Assembly: GCA_035581425.1 (NCBI GenBank)
Contig: DATJVP010000081.1
Location: 1 to 64,000 of the forward strand
Direction: 5' to 3'
Length of the DNA: 64,000 nt
From: DASZHJ01 sp035581425
GTDB lineage: Bacteria > Pseudomonadota > Alphaproteobacteria > ATCC43930 > CGMCC-115725
How positions within the stretch are numbered: the stretch's first letter is position 1; each line of letters opens with the position of its first letter. The position numbers were made by a program, and so were the translations under genes. This document shows, piece by piece, positions 59,831 through 64,000 of the stretch. Below the pieces are notes generated by a model, which saw only the letters and a program-made list of their open reading frames with translations, was not told the origin of the DNA and did not search any database.

Positions 59831-60091
59831 TCAGAGCGCCTTGATGCGCGCGGAAAGACGCGACAATTTCCTCGCGACGGTGTTCCGATGCAGCACACCC
59901 TTATTGACGCCGCTCTGAAGTTGCGGTTGCGCCTCGGCAAAGGCGGCACGCGCCGCCTCTTTGTCGCCGCTCGCGATCGCGGTCTCCACCTTCTTGACGA
60001 CGGTGCGGATGCGCGAGAGCCGTACGCGGTTGACGAGGGTGCGGCGCTGGGTCTGACGCGCGCGCTTCTCGGCGGATTTGATGTTTGCCAT
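59831..60091 (-). CDS. rpsT: 30S ribosomal protein S20
   Basis: S20 binds 16S rRNA in the small subunit. The 86-residue product is very basic and reads MANIKSAEKRARQTQRR, then VKKVETAIASGDKEAARAAFAEAQ and GVLHRNTVARKLSRLSARI, the full S20 pattern and length. It has its own near-consensus promoter (60142-60170) and strong terminator (59778-59806), so it is a single-gene unit. Confidence 0.97.
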   Translation of the reverse strand: MANIKSAEKRARQTQRRTLVNRVRLSRIRTVVKKVETAIASGDKEAARAAFAEAQPQLQSGVNKGVLHRNTVARKLSRLSARIKAL

Positions 60092-60141
60092 TCTCTGCTT
60101 GCCTCGGTGAGCGCGCGAGCGATCGCGCGGAAAGGGGCCTG

Positions 60142-60170
60142 TCTATAACGAGGCGCCGGGAGCCCGTCAA
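60142..60170 (-). promoter_or_regulatory. rpsT promoter
   Basis: On the minus strand TTGACG (60170-60165) and TATAGA (60147-60142) are 17 bases apart, close to the sigma-70 consensus. Transcription would begin about 45 bases before the S20 start codon. Confidence 0.65.
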
Positions 60171-60201
60171 GGGCGCGGACCTGGCCCGATATGCCCGGAT
60201 T

Positions 60202-60978
60202 TCAGCGGTTCTTGAAGCGCGGCTTGCGCTTCTCGACGAAGGCCGCCATGCCCTCCTTCTGGTCCTCGGTCGCGAAGAGCGAGTGGAAGACGCGGCGCTC
60301 GAAGCGCACGCCTTCGGCGAGCGTGGTCTCGTATGCGCGGTTAACCGCCTCTTTCGCCATCAGCACCGCGGGCCGCGACATCTCCGCGATCTTGGTTGCA
60401 ACCGCGAGCGCCTCCTCGAGGAGCCGGTCGGCGGGCACGAGGCGCGAGACGAGGCCGCTGCGCTCGGCCTCCGCCGCGTCCATCATCCGGCCCGTCAGCA
60501 CCATGTCCATCGCCTTCGCCTTGCCGACGAAGCGCGTGAGCCGCTGGGTTCCGCCGGCACCGGGAATGACCCCCAGGTTGATCTCGGGCTGGCCGAACTT
60601 CGCGGTCTCCGCGGCGATGATCGTGTCGCACATCATCGCGACCTCGCAGCCGCCGCCGAGCGCAAAGCCCGCAACCGCCGCAACGATGGGCTTGCGGCAG
60701 GTGGTGATGCGCTCCCATCCGTCGGTGATGAAGTTCTTGAGATAGACGTCCATGTAGTCGCGGCTCGCCATCTCCTTGATGTCGGCGCCGGCGGCGAAGG
60801 CCTTGGCGCTTCCCGTCAGCACGACGGCGCCGATCGCCTCGTCGGCCTCGAAGGCATCGAGCGCGCGGCCGAGCTCGCGCACGAGCGCGTCGCAGAGCGC
60901 GTTGAGCGCCTGCGGACGGTTCAGCGTGACGAGACCTACTGGCCCGCGCGTCTCAACGAGGATGTTGCTGTACGACAT
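60202..60978 (-). CDS. Enoyl-CoA hydratase/isomerase family protein
   Basis: The product of 258 residues is a crotonase-fold enzyme. It has the oxyanion-hole segments KAFAAGADIKEM and AAVAGFALGGGCEVAMMCD, the latter with the first catalytic Glu. AAETAKFGQPEINLGVIPGAGGTQRLTR carries the second catalytic Glu, as in short-chain enoyl-CoA hydratases. It hydrates trans-2-enoyl-CoA in beta-oxidation or a related path. The ATG at 60978 gives the normal start. It is 20 bases after the small secreted-protein gene and precedes rpsT, a common alphaproteobacterial order. Confidence 0.94.
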   Translation of the reverse strand: MSYSNILVETRGPVGLVTLNRPQALNALCDALVRELGRALDAFEADEAIGAVVLTGSAKAFAAGADIKEMASRDYMDVYLKNFITDGWERITTCRKPIVAAVAGFALGGGCEVAMMCDTIIAAETAKFGQPEINLGVIPGAGGTQRLTRFVGKAKAMDMVLTGRMMDAAEAERSGLVSRLVPADRLLEEALAVATKIAEMSRPAVLMAKEAVNRAYETTLAEGVRFERRVFHSLFATEDQKEGMAAFVEKRKPRFKNR

Positions 60979-60998
60979 GACTCAAATCTCCGCGCTAA

Positions 60999-61352
60999 CT
61001 ATTTCGGCAGCAAGGTGAAGGTGACCCAGAGGTCGCCGTCGCGTCCGCTGATGTCGAGATGGAGCACCTCGGTCTCGCGCGTCCAAGCGCCCGCCGAGGC
61101 GCCGGGCTTCCAGCCGAGTTGCGGCAATGTTGCGGCATAAAAGGTCTCGACGGCCTTGCGCGTCACCTTACCGCGCGCCGACGCCTCGACGATCCGCCCC
61201 TCCGGCTTGTCGAAGACGATGTCCGTGCCCTTGACCGGCGAGAGCTCCTTCATCAACGGCAGATCCTCCGTCCCCGGCACGAACTCCTCCGCCGATACCG
61301 GGAGGGCACCGAGAAAGAGCATCGCGATCGCCAGGAAGAGAAGCCGGATCAT
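60999..61352 (-). CDS. Small secreted protein of unknown function
   Basis: The 117-residue product has a Sec signal (MIRLLFLAIAMLFLGALPVSAEE) and a mature part of about 95 residues: GTEDLPLMKELSPVKGTDIVFDKPEGRIVEASARG, RKAVETFYAATLPQLGWKP and LHLDISGRDGDLWVTFTLLPK. The phrase on a protein that forms FYxxxLPxLGW is seen in other small periplasmic proteins next to enoyl-CoA hydratase genes in Alphaproteobacteria; function is unknown. ATG at 61352 is chosen over the adjacent GTG. It lies 98 bases after mutM. Confidence 0.75.
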   Translation of the reverse strand: MIRLLFLAIAMLFLGALPVSAEEFVPGTEDLPLMKELSPVKGTDIVFDKPEGRIVEASARGKVTRKAVETFYAATLPQLGWKPGASAGAWTRETEVLHLDISGRDGDLWVTFTLLPK

Positions 61353-61450
61353 CACGGGAGCCTACTGTCGCACGCGCTCGGGTGCAATCTCGGGTCCGCC
61401 CGTGCCACGTTTTCGTTTTCTTGGGGAAGCCGCGTTGCGTCGCTACGTCA

Positions 61451-62278
61451 TCACCGCTGACACTTCGAACAATAGAAGGTCGAGCGGCCGCTTTGGACGA
61501 TGCGCTTGATGACGCCGCGGCAGCGGGGACAAGGCTCGCCTTCGTGGTCGTAGACCGCCCAATGATGCTGAAAATAGCCGAGTTCGCCCGTCGCCTGGAC
61601 GTAGTCGCGGATCGAGGAGCCGCCGGCGGCGACCGCGCGCCCCAGCACGTCTTTGATCGCCGCGACGAGGCGCTCCGCGCGTTCCGCGTTAACCGTGCGC
61701 GCGAGGCGTTTCGGCGAGAGTTCCGCCTGGAAGAGCGCCTCGCAGACGTAAATGTTGCCAAGCCCTGCAACCACGCGCTGGTCGGAGAGCGCCGCCTTGA
61801 GGGGCGTCCTCTTTCCCCTGAGTGCCGCCGCAAGCACCGCGCCGGTGAAGCCGGGGTCGAGCGGCTCGGGGCCGAGGCCCTTCAGGAGCTTGTGCTTCGG
61901 CAGCGCCTCCGCGCGGACGTAATCAAGGACGCCGAAGCGCCGGACATCGTTGAAGCGGATGCGCGTGCCGTCGTCGAGCGTCATGAGGACGTGATCGTGC
62001 CGGTCGAGCGGCGTTTCGTCCCCGCGCTCCATCAACAAGAGCCGGCCGGACATGCCGAGATGCAGCAGCAGGACACCGCCGTCTCCAAGGCGAATCAAAA
62101 TGTATTTCGCTCGCCGATCGACGGCAGAGATCGCCTGCCCCTGCGCCTTCTGCGGCAGCGTCTTCGGAATCCGCCAGCGGAGGTCACCGCGCTTGAGCTC
62201 GACCCCCGTGAGCCGGTGTCCGACCATGCGGCGAGCGAGGCCGCGCACGACGGTCTCGACTTCGGGAAGCTCGGGCAT
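61451..62278 (-). CDS. mutM: Formamidopyrimidine-DNA glycosylase
   Basis: MutM (Fpg) excises 8-oxoguanine and cuts the strand. The 275-residue product begins MPELPEVETVVRGLARRM, giving the catalytic Pro2 and Glu3. It has the central LLHLGMSGRLLL, the H2TH region VVAGLGNIYVCEALFQAELSP and the C-terminal zinc finger with CPRC and CSKC. The length is that of the family. It stands after the DUF2127 gene and before the small secreted-protein gene on the same strand. Confidence 0.97.
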   Translation of the reverse strand: MPELPEVETVVRGLARRMVGHRLTGVELKRGDLRWRIPKTLPQKAQGQAISAVDRRAKYILIRLGDGGVLLLHLGMSGRLLLMERGDETPLDRHDHVLMTLDDGTRIRFNDVRRFGVLDYVRAEALPKHKLLKGLGPEPLDPGFTGAVLAAALRGKRTPLKAALSDQRVVAGLGNIYVCEALFQAELSPKRLARTVNAERAERLVAAIKDVLGRAVAAGGSSIRDYVQATGELGYFQHHWAVYDHEGEPCPRCRGVIKRIVQSGRSTFYCSKCQR

Positions 62279-62323
62279 GGGGCGGTGGACCTCCTCGGAA
62301 GGGAAGCGGGCCGCGCCACCATA

Positions 62324-62818
62324 TCAAGGGCGCGCGTCCGAGTAACGCAGGCGATACTCGCGCCAGATCAGCCACATGACCACGAGATCGAAGAGTGTGA
62401 GCGCAACGAGCCCGAGCGAGTGCGTGTAGCTGAAGCGGTAGAGTTGATAGAGGATGAAGGCGCCGAACACCGCGAGCGCCGCCGGATAGGCCCAGCGCCG
62501 GTTGCGCAGGAGCCCCGCGACCAGGAAGAGCTTAATCACGCCGTGGCTCAGCAGGTAATAAGCCGCGAATTGCTTGCTGCTCACGGAGATGCCTTCGGCG
62601 GCGCGCAGCAGGGTGTTTGCCACGAAATCATCGGGGTCGTTCGCGAGCTTGTCCTGCGTCAGCATCGCGACGGTGCGCAGGATGAACTCCGGGCTCGTGA
62701 AAAAGAGCGCCACGCCGCCGAGGATCTCGAGCGTGGCGTGGAGGCCCTTGAGCCAGATCGTGAGATAGAAGAAGCGGTCCAGCGTCTTGTGGCCGCTCGC
62801 TCGGCTCGAAGTCGGCAT
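62324..62818 (-). CDS. DUF2127 family membrane protein
   Basis: The 164-residue product has about four helices and matches DUF2127: FFYLTIWLKGLHATLEILGGVALFF, then AAYYLLSHGVIKLFLVAGLLRNRRWAYPAALAVFGAFILYQLYRF and LVALTLFDLVVMWLIWREYR. The family is a conserved inner-membrane protein of unknown function. It is divergent from ubiE across 48 bases and lies 45 bases upstream of mutM on the same strand. Confidence 0.88.
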   Translation of the reverse strand: MPTSSRASGHKTLDRFFYLTIWLKGLHATLEILGGVALFFTSPEFILRTVAMLTQDKLANDPDDFVANTLLRAAEGISVSSKQFAAYYLLSHGVIKLFLVAGLLRNRRWAYPAALAVFGAFILYQLYRFSYTHSLGLVALTLFDLVVMWLIWREYRLRYSDARP

Positions 62819-62866
62819 TGGGGAGGGTCAGTGGCGCTCGCTAAGGCGGGGCGCTATGGTGCGACC

Positions 62867-63631
62867 ATGTCGGGTGCCGAATCAATCGGAGAGAGCGGCG
62901 GCGAAGCCGATTTCGGTTTCGAGCGCGTTCCCCAAGGTGAAAAAGCGGGGCTGGTGCGCCGCGTTTTCGAGGCGGTGGCGCCGCGCTACGACCTCATGAA
63001 CGATCTCATGAGCGGCGGCATCCATCGTCTCTGGAAGGCGGAAATGGTGCGCTGGCTCCATCCGCGGCGGGGGCAGCTTCTCCTCGACGTCGCCGGCGGT
63101 ACCGGCGACATTGCCGAGCGCTTTCTCGCGGTCGAGGGCACTGCGGCGATGGTCTGCGACATCAACGAGGCGATGCTCGCCGCAGGCCGCGACCGGGCGC
63201 TCGACCGGGGGCGGGTCGGCGGCATCCGCTGGATCGGTGGCGATGCCGAGGCGCTTCCCGTCGCCGACCGCGCAGCCGATGCCGTCAGCATCGCCTTTGG
63301 GCTTCGCAACGTCACCCGCATCGATGAGGCGCTGCGAGAGATGCGCCGCGTGTTGCGCCCCGGCGGCCGCTTTGCCTGTCTGGAGTTCAGCCATGTGAGC
63401 GTGCCCGTGCTGGCACGGCTTTACGACCTCTATTCTTTCGAGGTGCTCCCGCGCCTGGGCGCCGTCGTCACGGGCGACCGTGCGGCCTATCAATATTTGG
63501 TCGAGAGCATCCGTCGCTTTCCGAAGCCCGACGAGCTCGCGGAGCGCATGACCGAGGCGGGCTTCGAGCGCGTCAGCGTGCGCCTTTTCTCCGGGGGGAT
63601 CGCGGCGCTGCACACGGGCTGGCGGCTTTGA
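62867..63631 (+). CDS. ubiE: Ubiquinone/menaquinone biosynthesis C-methyltransferase
   Basis: UbiE methylates a ring carbon of the quinone precursor with S-adenosylmethionine. The 254-residue product has VRRVFEAVAPRYDLMNDLMSGGIHRLWK, SAM motif LLLDVAGGTGDIAERFL, DAEALPVADRAADAVSIAFGLRN and the end FSGGIAALHTGWRL, all typical. The start is uncertain: ATG at 62867 or an in-frame GTG at 62831 that lies very near GGAGGG. It is followed by ubiB after 49 bases, so both are likely co-transcribed. Confidence 0.95.
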   Translation: MSGAESIGESGGEADFGFERVPQGEKAGLVRRVFEAVAPRYDLMNDLMSGGIHRLWKAEMVRWLHPRRGQLLLDVAGGTGDIAERFLAVEGTAAMVCDINEAMLAAGRDRALDRGRVGGIRWIGGDAEALPVADRAADAVSIAFGLRNVTRIDEALREMRRVLRPGGRFACLEFSHVSVPVLARLYDLYSFEVLPRLGAVVTGDRAAYQYLVESIRRFPKPDELAERMTEAGFERVSVRLFSGGIAALHTGWRL

Positions 63632-63680
63632 GGCGGGTTGGCGTTCATGGCGAAGCCGCGGGAGGGTGAGTTCCTCGCCG

Positions 63681-64000
63681 ATGCTGCGCAGCGCCCGCAA
63701 CCTCTTTCGCCTCTGCCAGATCGCGATCACGCTGGCGCGCTACGACGCGCTATTCCCATTGGAGGGTGTGCCGGGCGCGTCGCCGGTGCTCGCCTTCGCA
63801 GAGCTCTTCCGGCGCAATTCACACTCGACCCAAAGGCCTGGCGAGCGCCTCGCCGCTGCATTGCACGAGCTGGGGCCGAGCTTCATCAAGCTGGGTCAAG
63901 CGCTCTCGACCCGCGCCGATCTCGTGGGTGAGGAGATTGCGGCCGATCTCTCGGCGCTCCAGGACCGGCTGCCGCCCTTCCCCGGCAGCGAGGCGCGCGC
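63681..64000 (+). CDS. ubiB: Ubiquinone biosynthesis kinase-like protein UbiB, partial
   Basis: The frame runs off the right edge after about 107 residues. The visible part reads LRSARNLFRLCQIAITLARYDALFPLE and then ERLAAALHELGPSFIKLGQALSTRADLVGEEIAADLSALQDRLPPFPG. This is the KxGQ motif region (FIKLGQALSTR) of UbiB/ABC1 atypical kinases, needed for ubiquinone synthesis. An in-frame GTG at 63666 is another possible start. Its place after ubiE supports the call. Confidence 0.93.
   Translation, partial: MLRSARNLFRLCQIAITLARYDALFPLEGVPGASPVLAFAELFRRNSHSTQRPGERLAAALHELGPSFIKLGQALSTRADLVGEEIAADLSALQDRLPPFPGSEAR

Noticed and set aside
1..64000. tRNA, rRNA, CRISPR, prophage or insertion sequence
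   Set aside because: No cloverleaf, regular spaced repeats, transposase or integrase motif was recognised on either strand.

Overview
The window is a stretch of high-GC chromosome from an alphaproteobacterium. The evidence is a clear CtrA cell-cycle regulator (phospho-acceptor D51), the blocks dnaN-recF-gyrB and dnaA-rpsT-enoyl-CoA hydratase-mutM-ubiE-ubiB, dispersed intergenic repeats of the alphaproteobacterial type, and bacterial housekeeping genes throughout. The layout suggests a Rhodospirillales-like lineage, but I cannot fix the genus. No rRNA, tRNA, CRISPR array, phage or insertion sequence was seen.

Layout. 1-1281: two paralogous ChrR-like cupin genes. 1414-4820: glnD coupled to a nucleoside 2-deoxyribosyltransferase gene. 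4983-7005: an MHS-type MFS transporter and a glutathione S-transferase. 7016-7972: a PadR regulator with a DUF2218 partner and a palindromic operator. 8144-12100: a sugar ABC transporter (binding protein, two permeases, GntR/FCD regulator, no ATPase) with a promoter that carries an operator in its spacer; a divergent acyl-CoA ligase follows. 13752-16385: mutS. 16548-20226: a copper-type cluster (DUF2946-like His-rich protein, beta-barrel protein, CopC, and a CopD-cytochrome c-thioredoxin-fold fusion). 20444-22720: malic enzyme. 22737-29610: complete Pho system phoR-pstSCAB-phoU-phoB with a three-repeat Pho box and a hairpin between pstS and pstC. 29669-34516: a Pat-type protein acetyltransferase and penicillin-binding protein 1A. 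34734-43539: mixed genes, including an anion transporter, a DinB-family protein, an uncharacterised ExbB/ExbD-like three-gene envelope system, msrB with a CoA-transferase, a tight three-gene operon of unknown function, and a TPR/LuxR regulator. 43596-48573: gyrB, recF, dnaN. 48947-57571: a single-domain response regulator, ctrA, a 2133-residue hybrid histidine kinase with twelve PAS domains, and a NarL-type regulator. 57680-64000: DUF1272 gene, dnaA, rpsT, enoyl-CoA hydratase, mutM, DUF2127, ubiE and the start of ubiB.

How the parts work together. PhoR/PhoB should drive the pst operon from the Pho box, with PhoU as the transporter-kinase link. The replication genes sit next to CtrA and a very large kinase, so initiation, DNA clamp loading and cell-cycle signalling are encoded within about 16 kb. 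The two least explained parts are the ExbB/ExbD-like trio (36749-38418), preceded by a near-consensus CtrA-type site, and the twelve-PAS kinase beside ctrA.

Several starts were chosen by 1-4 base start/stop overlaps or by a visible Shine-Dalgarno sequence rather than by the longest frame.
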